In this document: one piece after another, positions 1 through 7,711 of the stretch
Position numbering within the stretch: position 1 is the first letter of the stretch
Layout: each line of letters begins with the position of its first letter
Notes under the pieces: generated by a model
Seen by the model: only the letters and a program-made list of their open reading frames with translations
Told to the model about the DNA's origin: nothing
Databases searched by the model: none
Origin: Chlamydomonas sphaeroides
Taxonomy: Eukaryota > Chlorophyta > Chlorophyceae > Chlamydomonadales > Chlamydomonadaceae
Direction: 5' to 3'
Assembly: GCA_001662425.1 (NCBI GenBank)
Contig: BDDC01002640.1
Location: 1-11,484, forward strand
Length of the DNA: 11,484 nt
Translations under genes and position numbers: made by a program

Positions 1-58
<58 letters not shown>
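1..58. repeat. (CA)29 dinucleotide microsatellite
   Basis: Uninterrupted CA repeat from the first base to 58, followed by a degenerate GA/CA tail to about 70. The tract may continue left of the window. Such tracts are common in green-algal nuclear DNA. Confidence 0.98.
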
Positions 59-63
<5 letters not shown>

Positions 64-470
64 ACAGAGATGCAAACGGCAGAAGAGCAGAGTCAGGCAG
101 CCATCATGAATGCAAATGTGAATGAGGAAGCCCAGCAGGCATGGTGGGCCTCCATATGGACGCATCACAGTGTGGAAGCAAAGGTATACTGCAAAGAACA
201 CATGCACAGGCAGTCGCCGGATAGGCACAACACCAGTGGCAATGATAGAAGCAGCTTATAAGGGTCCACAGGGACCTGTAAACACAGAAAGTTTGCACCG
301 TCAAGGGCCGTGCGTCCGGGCCCCAAGCAACACACACGAACACAAGGTAGCTCTGAAAGCAAAATGCTGAGAATGCCAGAACGTGCAGATGGAAGAACGG
401 GAGGGATGCAGGAAGGGCAGCAGCACCGTTCCAAGACACACAACAAGACTGGTGAGGGGGTGTGAGGGGC
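59..470. other. Unassigned DNA between the microsatellite and the minus-strand gene
   Basis: I see no convincing gene here. Short open frames on both strands have no recognisable motif and no consistent splice signals. Because the minus-strand gene ends at 471, this stretch would include its 3' UTR if it is transcribed. I found no obvious polyadenylation signal of the volvocine TGTAA type just downstream of the stop. Confidence 0.5.
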
Positions 471-933
471 CTACTGGCCGTGCAGCCGGATGACCATGTT
501 GCTGTTGAGCCAGATGTGGCCGGACCAGGTGTTGTGGCAGCAAGCAGTGGCATCGTCGACAATGGACCTCAGCATGTGCTGCGGCACCGCGCCGGTGCCC
601 CAGCACTGCACGGTGATGTTTCCCCAGTGCCTGGCGAGGATCTCAATGATGTGCTTGGCATTGTGCAGGCCCTGGCAGGGGCCGGAGGCACCAGGGACGA
701 GAGCAGCGCAGTCAATGCGGAGGAGGATGTGGGTGCCGCCGCTGCTGCCAGTGTGGCCGTGGGGGATGCCGTTGGCGGCGCCAGCGTTGAGGAGCTCCCG
801 CAGGAGGGGCGGGCACTGGATGCGGTGGCTGAGGCGGGCCTCCCACTTGGTGAGGCAGGCAGCAGAGGTGCGCAGGCAGATGATGGAGTGGTCGAACATA
901 AGAGCTCTCCGGGTGAAGTGGTGGAGGAGGGCC
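471..933 (-). CDS. Last exon of the unknown gene
   Basis: The acceptor is CTCTCCTTGCAG, with AG at 935-934. The exon starts in phase with the previous one (split Arg codon) and runs about 150 codons to a TGA-type stop at 473-471. It contains RALLHHFTRRALMFDHSIIC near the start and ends LNSNMVIRLHGQ. The Cys and His content is high. A much longer open frame continues upstream to 1748, but this reads through two introns and gives proline-rich, unnatural sequence, so the spliced version is preferred. Confidence 0.55.
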
Positions 934-1129
934 CTGCAAGGAGAGGGGGTGGGCGGGTGGTGTGGGGCAGCCGTGAGGGATGGAGTTGGGGCGGCCAGAC
1001 AGGTAGGAGGGAGGCAAAGAAGGAACAGTGAGGGAGGGAGGCGGGTGCAAAGGTGTGGAGAGGGCTGGAAGGCAGGAAGCCACGGTACGCCCGTGTGTGT
1101 CGACATGCAGGGCAGCGGGCAGGGCTTAC

Positions 1130-1262
1130 CGGAGGGTGAGCCAGAGCTGGCCATCAGCAATGAGGCCAACCATGCAAGCACAGTGGTCGAAGGACGTGAG
1201 GTACAACAGGAAGGTGGCCCGCGGGCGCAGGCACACCTGGACCTTGTAGAGGCAGCCCATCC
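1130..1262 (-). CDS. Internal exon of the unknown gene (133 bp)
   Basis: The acceptor CGGCCTGCAG is at 1264-1263 and the donor CTCCG|GTAAGC at 1130/1129. The phase agrees with the neighbouring exons on both sides. It encodes a hydrophobic stretch, FLLYLTSFDHCACMVGLIAD, then QLWLTLR. The hydrophobicity could be a buried core or a membrane segment; I cannot tell which. Confidence 0.55.
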
Positions 1263-1458
1263 CTGCAGGCCGAGAGGGAGGCAGGAGGGGAAGGTCAGGG
1301 TCAAGAAGGGGCTGGTGGTGAGGTCCGGACATGGCCTCGAAGGAGCGCAAGGCAGAGTCGCAGGCAAGGCAACTAACTGATGAAGGCAGTGGAGGGGATG
1401 TGTAGTAGCTCGCTTGAGGCCCGGTCCCAGGGAGCCACGGCCAGGGAAACCCACATAC

Positions 1459-1669
1459 CCAGGTCGACGAGGAGCGTGAGGGACCGCTTGGTGAGGGTGG
1501 TGCTGCTGATGTGGACGTTGCGGCTGGACAGCAGGTTGCACCGGTGCCAGGACGGCGTGTTGGGCATGTCGGCGGGCAGGTGGTACTTGATAACGTGTTT
1601 CAGGACCTGGGCATCTGTCACATTGGGATGCTGCTTCACATACTCGGTGATGGCCTTCTCCAGCAGGAC
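1459..1669 (-). CDS. Internal exon of the unknown gene
   Basis: The acceptor CCGCCCCAG lies at 1671-1670, and the exon begins in phase 0 with VLLEKAITEYVKQHPNVTDA. The donor CTGG|GTATGTG at 1459/1458 leaves phase 1. The segment is intact and reads as a helical domain followed by the hydrophobic stretch SLTLLVDLG. No family recognised. Confidence 0.55.
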
Positions 1670-1848
1670 CTGGGGCGGACAAGGGGTGCAAGCGGGGCAA
1701 GAGGCCGTGCTTGTTGCAGATGCACCCCGTGCAAACAGGGAAGCGCAACTATGCAAACTGCCCGCCGTGCGACGCATGTGCGCCCGGCCGACCCTGCCTG
1801 GCTGCCGGCCCCGGCTTCCTGAATGACACTTGCACACGCCCACCGCAC

Positions 1849-2956
1849 CTGCCGGCACTGGACTGAGTACAGTAGCATCGTGGTGCGCATGACAGACATG
1901 AACAGCAACTACGGCTTGACGGGCGTCCACACGGACAGGAAGCTGTGGGTGCGGAACTCCAGGTACTGCACCAGCGTCATGGTGCTGCTGCCAAACACGC
2001 CACCACCAAAGGGGAATAGGTAGGCAAACAGCGACAGCTCCACGGTCGTGGCCAGGTGTGAGAAAGGGTCCCACGCCGCCGAGGCTGCTGCCGACCCATC
2101 TCGCTGTACGAGCACCTCGGCCGTTGCTTGGGCTGCACCCGCCTGCCGCAGGTGCAGCGAGTCGGCTGAGTACTTGGTCGGCGGCTCATGCCTGGCACGG
2201 GGCGGGGGTACGATGGGCATGATGGCTGAGATGAGCTCGTGGCAGGAGATGTAGTGGTCCGGCGACAGGAGGGCCAGCGGGCTGCAGGCCCGGAGGGTGC
2301 CGATGTAGCCTACGCCTCTGCTGCTGTCAGGATTGGCGGCTGGACGAGGGGCCCGCACTGCTCTACAACTGACAAGAACGACTGGTACAGCGGGTTGTAC
2401 ACCAGGTTCCAGCCAAGGACGTCACGCAGCGGCTTGGGCAGGTCCATGGCTCGCTTGCTGGTGTCCGGGTCCCAGATGAGCATCGCTGCACTGACTGCTG
2501 GGGGCTGGCAAAGGCGCAAGTCAAAGTAGCCCTTGGCGTACACTGTGAAGCCAGCACCAACATTGACCAGTGACAGCAGCATGTGCTGTGCGGGCCCCAG
2601 CCACGCGACAGACTGGATGTACTCGGGTGACAGGTGCACATCTGGCTTGTGGTGCACGGCGCAGTGCGGGCACAGCAGGAACCGCCCATCGACCATCAGT
2701 GTGCGTGCCTCGCACATGGGGTTGTGCAGCAGGTACGGCGGCGCCTCACCCGGTGCCGGCGTGCGGCAGCCCCATTTAGCCATGTCGTCCATTGTTGAGA
2801 GGGCTCCGTAGCTGCAGATGGCACATACGATGAAGCTGTGAAGCGCCTTGCTCCAGGCATCCCAGTGCTTGGGCCACTGCGTGATGTCCGCAACACCCTT
2901 GCAGCCACCGCACCAGCTGCATGCCCACAGGCTGTCCGGGTGCCGCTTGTGTGGTG
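1849..2956 (-). pseudogene. Long central exon with Cys pairs, broken by a frameshift and a TAG
   Basis: The acceptor is CTCGCCCAG at 2958-2957 and the donor CAG|GTGCGG at 1849/1848. The first part encodes CSWCGGC, VCAIC and LLCPHC, an arrangement that could coordinate zinc, then LSPEYIQSVAWLGPAQHMLL. The reading frame must switch near 2300-2350 (a 1- or 2-base indel) to reach the next coherent stretch, which starts at YIGTLRACSPLALLSPDHY. An in-frame TAG at 1911-1909 then separates SVWTPVKP from LLFMSVMRTTMLLYSVQCRQ. Both sides of the TAG are clearly one coding segment, because the second runs straight into a good donor. This could be a sequencing error, but two lesions in one exon favour decay. 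Confidence 0.55.
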
Positions 2957-3009
2957 CTGGGCGAGGGGGAGGGGCACAGGAGAGGGCGGGGGCGGGGCCA
3001 CAGGTCACT

Positions 3010-3430
3010 TTGGGGTGCTGTACAGCACGGGTTGCGGGGCGGGGCAATGCTGGGCCGCTGGGGGCTGGGCTGGGATGGGGTGGCACAGGGGGCGGGGCCG
3101 CACAGGTTGGAGTGGGGTGCTGGGCCGAGCGAGGGGTGCAGGGTGCTGGGCTGGGCGGGGCGGTGTTGGGGCGGGCCGCTGGGGTGCGCGGCGCTGGGCT
3201 GCACAGGTGGACGCCGGGTGCTTGGCCAGGCAGGGTGGTGTGGGGCGCTGGAGAGGGCGGGGCAGGGTGCAGGTCAGGGCGATGCTGGACCGCCGGGTGC
3301 TGGGCTGGGACGAGGCGGCGTGGGGGCGGGCCGCTGGGGTGCACGGCACAGGGCTGCACTGGGTGTGTGGCGTCCGGTGCTGGGCTGGGCCAGGCGGGGC
3401 GGCTGGGGTGCACAGCACATGGCTACACAT
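3010..3430. repeat. Degenerate GC-rich minisatellite inside an intron, period about 75-80 bp
   Basis: The core GGTGCTGGGCTGGG or close variants starts near 3143, 3218, 3297 and 3377. A second core, GCCGCTGGGG, recurs at 3055, 3174 and 3329. The spacings are single or double multiples of a unit near 77 bp. It fills most of the 492-bp intron (3448-2957) of the minus-strand gene and explains why that intron is more than twice as long as the others. Long open frames across it on both strands are artefacts of its composition. Confidence 0.75.
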
Positions 3431-3448
3431 GGTGGCGCACAGCCTCAC

Positions 3449-3571
3449 CTTGTCTTGGCCGGTCTGGCACGACGGCCAGCGTTGCACTGCCTCCTGCAGC
3501 ATGGGTGTCACTGGCAGACAGCCGTGTGACTTCGTCCTCGGTCATCTGGGCCTGCCGCACGGCTTCAACAC
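3449..3571 (-). CDS. Small internal exon (123 bp) of the unknown gene
   Basis: The exon follows the acceptor CACCTGCAG at 3573-3572 and ends at the donor CAAG|GTGAGG (3449/3448). Phase 1 on both sides matches the flanking exons. The encoded stretch contains QAQMTEDEVTRLSASDTHAA, a soluble, acidic, probably helical segment with no recognised motif. Confidence 0.55.
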
Positions 3572-3756
3572 CTGCAGGTGACATGCGGGTGAGCAACACC
3601 TTCATTGACACAGACACACTGCGCCATGCAGCCTTCTCTTACTTGGGTTATTCTTTGGGCTGCACGTGTTTCTGGTGGCCGGGCTTCTGACCTCGTATGC
3701 CTTGAAGTGCTACCCCTCTGGCTACCCCGCACAGCCATGCGCCACACGCACCCCAC

Positions 3757-4750
3757 CTGGGCTCTCCTCCATGGCGGCCTCCAGCCACACCTTGATGCCA
3801 GTCAGGAACACGCCTTCCTGCCTGTGGTGCGTGCTGCACACCTGGCAGCACCACAGCAGCATGGCCAGGTCCTCTGTCATGGTGATGGTGTACGCAATGT
3901 GGTAGGTCTGGCTCTGCTCGGACTTGATGAAGTGGGCCATGCCCAGCGGCAGCCGCCCACCCTTGACCCAGTTGGCAATCATGCCGTGAAAGGCGCTCGG
4001 CTTGAGGTACGGCAGCAGGCTGCTGGCCAGGACAGTGGCTTGCTTCGGCTTCTTGCCGCGCATGGCTGTTGCCAGGAGCTCCTGGTACTCTGCAGCGGCA
4101 ATCCGGCTCAGCTGGGCACATTTGCCATGTGCAAACCATGATACCATGTCCTCAATACTTGCATAGGCTGCCTTCAGCCAGCGGGCAGGCTGCTTCCACA
4201 GCTGACTCCACAGCTGCTGGCACTCCTGGTGCTGCGGGCGGCGGGCCTGGTGTTGAACTGGGCACAGTTCTTGTCGGAGCCTGCTGGTCTTCCTGTGACA
4301 CTGGAGCACCATGCCCGCCTGCGGCAGTGCCTGCGGCAGCGTGTTCGAGTGCTTGGTCGTGGCTTGTTTCACCTCCCACCCCCGTGCCCGGCGCCTACCT
4401 GCATCACCACTGCCTTGGCGCGCGGACACCCAAGCCCACAGGAATGCATCCTTGACTCGTGCAATTGCAGCGGTATCCACGTGAGGTGAGCGCCTGCACC
4501 ACCCTAGCAGGGCCTGCAGCTCGGCCTCTGAAGACATTGCCAGAGTCACTCGTCCTGCACCAGGCACCACTTTCCGTGCACTGAGCCCAAGGCCATCCCT
4601 TGTGTTCCAGTGCGTTACATCCGTCTGACAGGAGCTGCGGTTCTTCTTGCTTGTGTAGCACAGTACAACTATGTCGCCCGCTGGCACCGCTTCTGCTGTT
4701 GATATGAGTTGTATCAATTTGTAGCACCATACTGTTACAAGTCGCTGGAT
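3757..4750 (-). CDS. 5'-most visible coding block of the unknown minus-strand gene
   Basis: An open minus-strand frame of about 330 codons ends in the donor CCAG|GTGGGG at 3757/3756. The second half (from about WLKAAYASIEDMVSWF to VWLEAAMEE) has the mixed hydrophobic/charged composition of a real protein. It shows a CCQVC pair near its end. No ATG clearly starts the frame: it stays open upstream into the junction with the plus-strand LINE near 4750, so the true start is either lost or beyond that element. A CAG|GTAGGC donor near 4400 and CCGCAG acceptors near 4320-4335 mean one more intron cannot be excluded. Function unknown. Confidence 0.5.
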
Positions 4751-4778
4751 TGTTGCCGTACCACTGGGGCCCCTGGTT

Positions 4779-5150
4779 GTGCTGCAGATCGGATTTTCTA
4801 AGGCTTTTGACTCCGTGGATCACAAGACAATGTGGGCGGTGCTCAGATCGCTTGGCGTGCATGGGCGCATGCGGTTGGCCCTCCAGCAGGCCTACCAGGA
4901 TGTGCGGGTGCGGGTCAAGGTTAATGGGAAGCTTGGGCCTGAGTTCTCTGTGGGGCGTGGCGTTAAGCAGGGTTGCCCCGCGAGTGTTGTGCTGTTTGGT
5001 TTGTTCATCGAGACACTATCACACTTCATCCGGGTGCACAATACCGATTGCGAGCAGTGCAAACCCCTGAGGTGGGCCCGGCTGCTTGCGCAGAGTGCCA
5101 CCCTGGGTGGCGTGCCTCTCACCGACTTGCAAGCTGCCTACTTCACTTAT
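4779..5150 (+). pseudogene. LINE reverse transcriptase fragment (fingers/palm), catalytically dead
   Basis: The protein has the LINE RT signature FSKAFDSVDH (motif A region), then VNGKLGPEFSVGRGVKQGCP (motif B region, GVKQGCP) and LFGLFIETLSHF. In LINE RTs a catalytic Asp normally sits just before the F-S-K-A-F-D stretch; here that position is Gly. The second catalytic pair (YADD) should lie between GVPLT and DLQAA, but those two are directly joined, so about ten or more residues including both Asp are deleted. After DLQAA the frame shifts by one to reach LLEEFCAATGMAVN, the conserved stretch that normally follows. The frame stays open a little upstream of 4779. Confidence 0.85.
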
Positions 5151-5314
5151 TGGAGGAGTTTTGCGCTGCCACAGGCATGGCCGTGAACGACTCCAAGTGT
5201 GAAGTGCTGGTGCTAGGGGGAACAGCGAGGCAGAGGGCCGCTCTGGCTGAGATGGAGTACGTGCTGTGCGGCAAGAAGCTGCACGTGCTAGGGGCAGGGG
5301 AGACAGCCACATAA
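5150..5314 (+). pseudogene. LINE reverse transcriptase, post-palm segment in a shifted frame
   Basis: This reads LLEEFCAATGMAVNDSKCEV, the canonical LINE segment (Fc...Gm.vN..K) after motif C, followed by VLVLGGTARQRAALAE. The frame runs into a TAA at the point where the next conserved block, KYLGLHYG, begins in another frame at about 5315. A small indel therefore lies at 5308-5315. Confidence 0.8.
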
Positions 5315-6356
5315 ATACCTGGGGCTGCATTATGGGCAGGGGCGCAAGTTCACGGTGTGCAGCAAGGAACTCCTGGCTAATGGGAACCGGGCCCTGCACG
5401 GTCTGCTGTCCCTGCTGCATGAACAGCGGGTCCCGCCAAGCCTAAGCATGCCGTTGTTCAATACTTTGGTGACGCCGGTCGTGTCTTACGGTGTCCAGGT
5501 GTGGGGGTCGGACTTCGTTGGTGTGACTTGGGCCCAGGCCATGGACAACCCTATGACTAAGCTGCAGCGGCTCTTCATGCAGGGCGTGGTGGGGGCCCGG
5601 TGCCCTCCCCATTACTGCCTGTACCGCGAGCTGGCCCAGCAACCGCTGCAGGCCCATTGGGCGTGGCTGCTGCTTCGCTTCTGGAATTCAATGGTTGAGA
5701 GATGGGGCGCCATATGCCACCAGGCCTTTGATGCTGATGTGGGTAGGGCCGTGGTGGGCTGTGGCTAGTGCTGCGCGGCAGACATGCTGTCCTTTCTGCG
5801 GGAGCATGCTGGCACCCAGCCCGGCGATCTGATGCCAGGCAAATTAGTTGAGTACTATACCGCTATGCGCATTGACATGGAGGTGTGCGTGTGTTCTTTT
5901 GTTCAAAAGCTCGAGATCAGTTGGGACACGGCAAAAGAGGTGCCCAACCCGCACAGGTGCCCAACCGGTGTTGGGGTGAAGGCCAGTTGGTACATTCAGT
6001 GGATGGGGGGAGACTCACCGCCTACTCACACTGCCACTATCATGCCCCTGGCCTTGCACCAGGTGCTCATGCGATTTAGGCTGGGGTGCTGGGACCTTGA
6101 GGCCAACCGCCCCCATGGCAGAACGCGGGAGGCATGCCTTTGCGGGTTGTGTGCTAACAGTGTTGAAGATGAGTTACATGTGTTCGGCGAGTGTCCCACA
6201 TATAGCCAGCTGCGGGCTGAGCACGAGCTTACTCTCCAACTTGCACATTGTGGCATGCGCCACGTGATGCTAGAGGCTGATCCGAGTCATGTGGCTTGGT
6301 ATCTGAGGGATGTGTGGAATAGGTGGACTGAAGCACTGAGGAGCCGAGGGCCCTAG
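5315..6356 (+). pseudogene. LINE ORF2 C-terminal half with CCHC-type zinc motif
   Basis: A single frame runs from KYLGLHYGQGRKF (the conserved YLG of LINE thumb regions) to the stop at 6354-6356, interrupted once by TAG at 5766-5768. The middle contains TPVVSYGVQVWG, the usual 'Y..evW' block of LINE connection regions. Near the end CLCGLCANSVEDELHVFGEC followed by PTYSQLR matches the zinc-binding C-terminus of LINE proteins (C-x2-C ... H-x4-C). The zinc residues are intact. The TAG could have been CAG or TGG. Function in an active element: RNA binding and integration; here it is a relic. Confidence 0.85.
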
Positions 6357-6440
6357 TGCACTGAGATGACCTCATCTGCCGATGGCCCCCCTGGCTGTGA
6401 AACGGCGACCTCCGCTTTGCATTGTAATAGTAACAGTAAC
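6357..6440 (+). other. LINE 3' UTR and GTAATA/GTAACA tail
   Basis: About 70 bp without coding content follow the LINE stop, then gtaatagtaacagtaac at 6424-6440. Several LINE clades end in a short tandem repeat instead of poly(A). This marks the likely 3' boundary of the element. Confidence 0.5.
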
Positions 6441-6462
6441 TTGTCACCAGGTTGTCACCAGG
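6441..6462. repeat. Perfect 11-bp tandem duplication
   Basis: TTGTCACCAGG occurs twice head to tail, immediately after the LINE tail. It may be a tail polymorphism, a target-site effect or replication slippage. Confidence 0.85.
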
Positions 6463-7387
6463 TTATGCACACAATGCCTTCTTTGCCCTTCAACTCATTC
6501 GAACTCACTCGAATACAACTGGGCTCTGCACTGGCCCTCTTCACAACATTGCACCTGGAAGTTCATGCTGTGGCCCTTGCTTTCTACGTTCAGAGTCTCA
6601 TATGTTGCGGCATTGCTTGTTTGGCAGAGCAACCGGCAGCAATGCGCGCCAAGCAATGCCAACTCCGTGCCCCCCCTGAGCAAACCCTCCTTAGATCTAC
6701 TCTAACACGTTTTAATGTATCACCCTTGCCAATTTGACTCTGAGCGGGTGCTTTGGAGGCCTCCTGAATTTCCCTACACGAATGGTGACCCTGTGGATTG
6801 GCCCTGAGTTTCCCGCCCAAAAGATGGGTGTTACTGAGGCAGCTTAACCAATAAGCAAAAAGACTTAGTTAAGCTGACTCAGGTACAGCTCGTTGTGCCC
6901 CCGCCAGAACCACGACACCGACCCGGTGGGACCGCACAGGCCGAGCTCCTGGGTTTGCGTCCTTTCGCCGCCGGCAACCGGCCGAGGGATACATTGAGAA
7001 GCATAGGAGCAATCAGGCGACCAGATTATTACGAGCGCGCGTGCCCGAGAAATTTGGAGTGGTGTCATTAATGCAGAAAGCGGGTGACAAGCTCAACATT
7101 CACTGCACGTGTTCAGAACAAGAATGCACACTAACTATCCGGTGCACAGGAATAGAAGAGCACCATAGCATGGTTGCACAAACGGGCACATTGCCGCGCG
7201 TTGTGAAGTCTTGACCGTGTGAAGCGAGCACAAATGCCTACAAACATGAATGTCCGAAACTCCAGCACATGTTCTGTCCATAGAAGCAGCCGATATAACC
7301 CGTAACTGCCGTGCTGCCACGCTGGTACCACTCCTGCCACGGCCTCAGTCGGAAAATGGCCTAACTTTGCCGGGCCAGAACTTCTAT
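6463..7387. other. Non-coding interval between the LINE and the miniature LTR element
   Basis: No open frame here has recognisable motifs, and I found no tRNA or other RNA gene. Base composition is less GC-rich than the flanks. The only clear structure is the inverted repeat at 6834-6882. On the minus strand it lies downstream of the chromovirus pol, so part of it could be that element's 3' LTR. Without a second copy in the window this cannot be tested. Confidence 0.5.
6834..6882. repeat. Imperfect 15-bp inverted repeat with 19-bp A-rich loop
   Basis: CTGAGGCAGCTTAAC at 6834-6848 pairs with GTTAAGCTGACTCAG at 6868-6882: 14 of 15 positions match and the inner 9 are perfect. The loop is AT-rich. 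It could form a stable hairpin in RNA or DNA, or be a remnant of a small inverted-repeat element. No function assigned. Confidence 0.8.
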
Positions 7388-7392
7388 GCCCC

Positions 7393-7446
7393 TGTAAGAC
7401 ATAAAAGCCAGCCATGGATGCTCAGAGCGCAAGCCTCTGGCTTACA
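7393..7446 (-). repeat. 54-bp terminal direct repeat, copy 1 (3' LTR in minus orientation)
   Basis: Identical over 54/54 positions to 7658-7711. It starts TG, ends CA and has 6-bp inverted ends (TGTAAG/CTTACA). It contains a small hairpin, AAGCC-TCT-GGCTT, and on the plus strand ATAAAAG, which resembles a TATA box. Confidence 0.95.
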
Positions 7447-7463
7447 CTCCCCCCCTCTCACTC
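7447..7463 (-). promoter_or_regulatory. Putative polypurine tract of the miniature element
   Basis: On the minus strand GAGTGAGAGGGGGGGAG (16 of 17 purines) directly abuts the TG of the 3' repeat, exactly where plus-strand DNA synthesis is primed in LTR retrotransposons. Confidence 0.6.
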
Positions 7464-7638
7464 GGACCGTCCCCGGGCCGTATCGGGCTCCGTGGGCTAT
7501 AGATCTTGCTGTGGACGGAGGAAGCATATGAGCGCTTCAACGTTCGTTTTTGCTTAAACTGAACTTTTAGTGCGGAAAGCGAGGATCGACTATGCGATTA
7601 AGGGGTCCTCATGTGCACGGTGGCACAGGCGAACCATA

Positions 7639-7656
7639 GTTTCGGTTTCACTACCA
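7639..7656 (-). promoter_or_regulatory. Putative tRNA primer-binding site of the miniature element
   Basis: Reading on the minus strand, TGGTAGTGAAACCGAA starts one base inside the 5' repeat. PBS sequences are complementary to a tRNA 3' end and therefore begin TGG. The implied tRNA end is ...CACTACCA; I cannot name the tRNA, although a U72/A73 ending would suit an initiator-like tRNA. Confidence 0.45.
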
Positions 7657-7657
7657 A

Positions 7658-7711
7658 TGTAAGACATAAAAGCCAGCCATGGATGCTCAGAGCGCAAGCC
7701 TCTGGCTTACA
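7658..7711 (-). repeat. 54-bp terminal direct repeat, copy 2 (5' LTR in minus orientation)
   Basis: Exact copy of 7393-7446. The flank beyond it is GCCCC, matching the flank on the far side of the other copy. Confidence 0.95.

Larger units (their letters stand above)
471..4750 (-). pseudogene. Multi-exon gene of unknown function, probably a decayed gene (possibly transposon-derived)
   Basis: Six coding blocks on the minus strand can be joined: about 4750-3757, 3571-3449, 2956-1849, 1669-1459, 1262-1130 and 933-471. All five introns (185, 492, 179, 196 and 196 bp) start GT, end AG after a pyrimidine-rich stretch, and keep codon phase (1,1,0,1,2). That agreement is the main support for the model. 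The product would be roughly 1,000 residues or more. It has Cys pairs (CSWCGGC; VCAIC; CPHC) that could bind zinc. I do not recognise the family. A segment containing LFPFGGG followed by a Tyr/Leu/Phe-rich stretch is faintly reminiscent of the N-terminal region of Helitron proteins, but no Rep (HxH, YxxxK) or helicase motif was seen. A frameshift near 2300-2350 and an in-frame TAG at 1911-1909 argue for a pseudogene. The 5' end is lost or hidden at the LINE junction. Confidence 0.6.
4750..6440 (+). mobile_element. Dead, 5'-truncated LINE (non-LTR) retrotransposon
   Basis: The plus strand carries the 3' part of a LINE ORF2-type protein: reverse transcriptase motifs, thumb and linker region, and a C-terminal zinc motif. 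Endonuclease and N-terminal RT are absent, as expected from 5' truncation during target-primed reverse transcription. Frameshifts near 5135-5150 and 5308-5315 and a TAG at 5766-5768 break the frame. The YADD motif is missing. The 3' UTR is about 70 bp and ends in a GTAATA/GTAACA-like tail at 6424-6440. The 5' junction is uncertain, between about 4750 and 4780. I could not find a clear target-site duplication. Confidence 0.85.

Noticed and set aside
462..1380. Plus-strand open frames opposite the last exons
   Set aside because: They are antisense shadows of the minus-strand exons, with no motifs.
471..1748. A single 425-codon open frame on the minus strand
   Set aside because: Its first two thirds are proline/serine-rich readthrough of two GT-AG introns; the spliced model gives better protein in consistent phase.
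2838..3690. Long plus-strand open frames over the GC-rich minisatellite
   Set aside because: They encode only Gly/Ala/Trp/Arg-rich repetitive sequence and exist because GC-rich repeats lack stops.
471..4750. Assigning the unknown gene firmly to Helitron or KDZ transposases
   Set aside because: Only a loose LFPxG-like resemblance and Cys pairs were seen; the defining catalytic motifs of neither family were found.
6880..7390. A possible tRNA gene in the gene-free interval
   Set aside because: I could not assemble A and B boxes and a cloverleaf on either strand.
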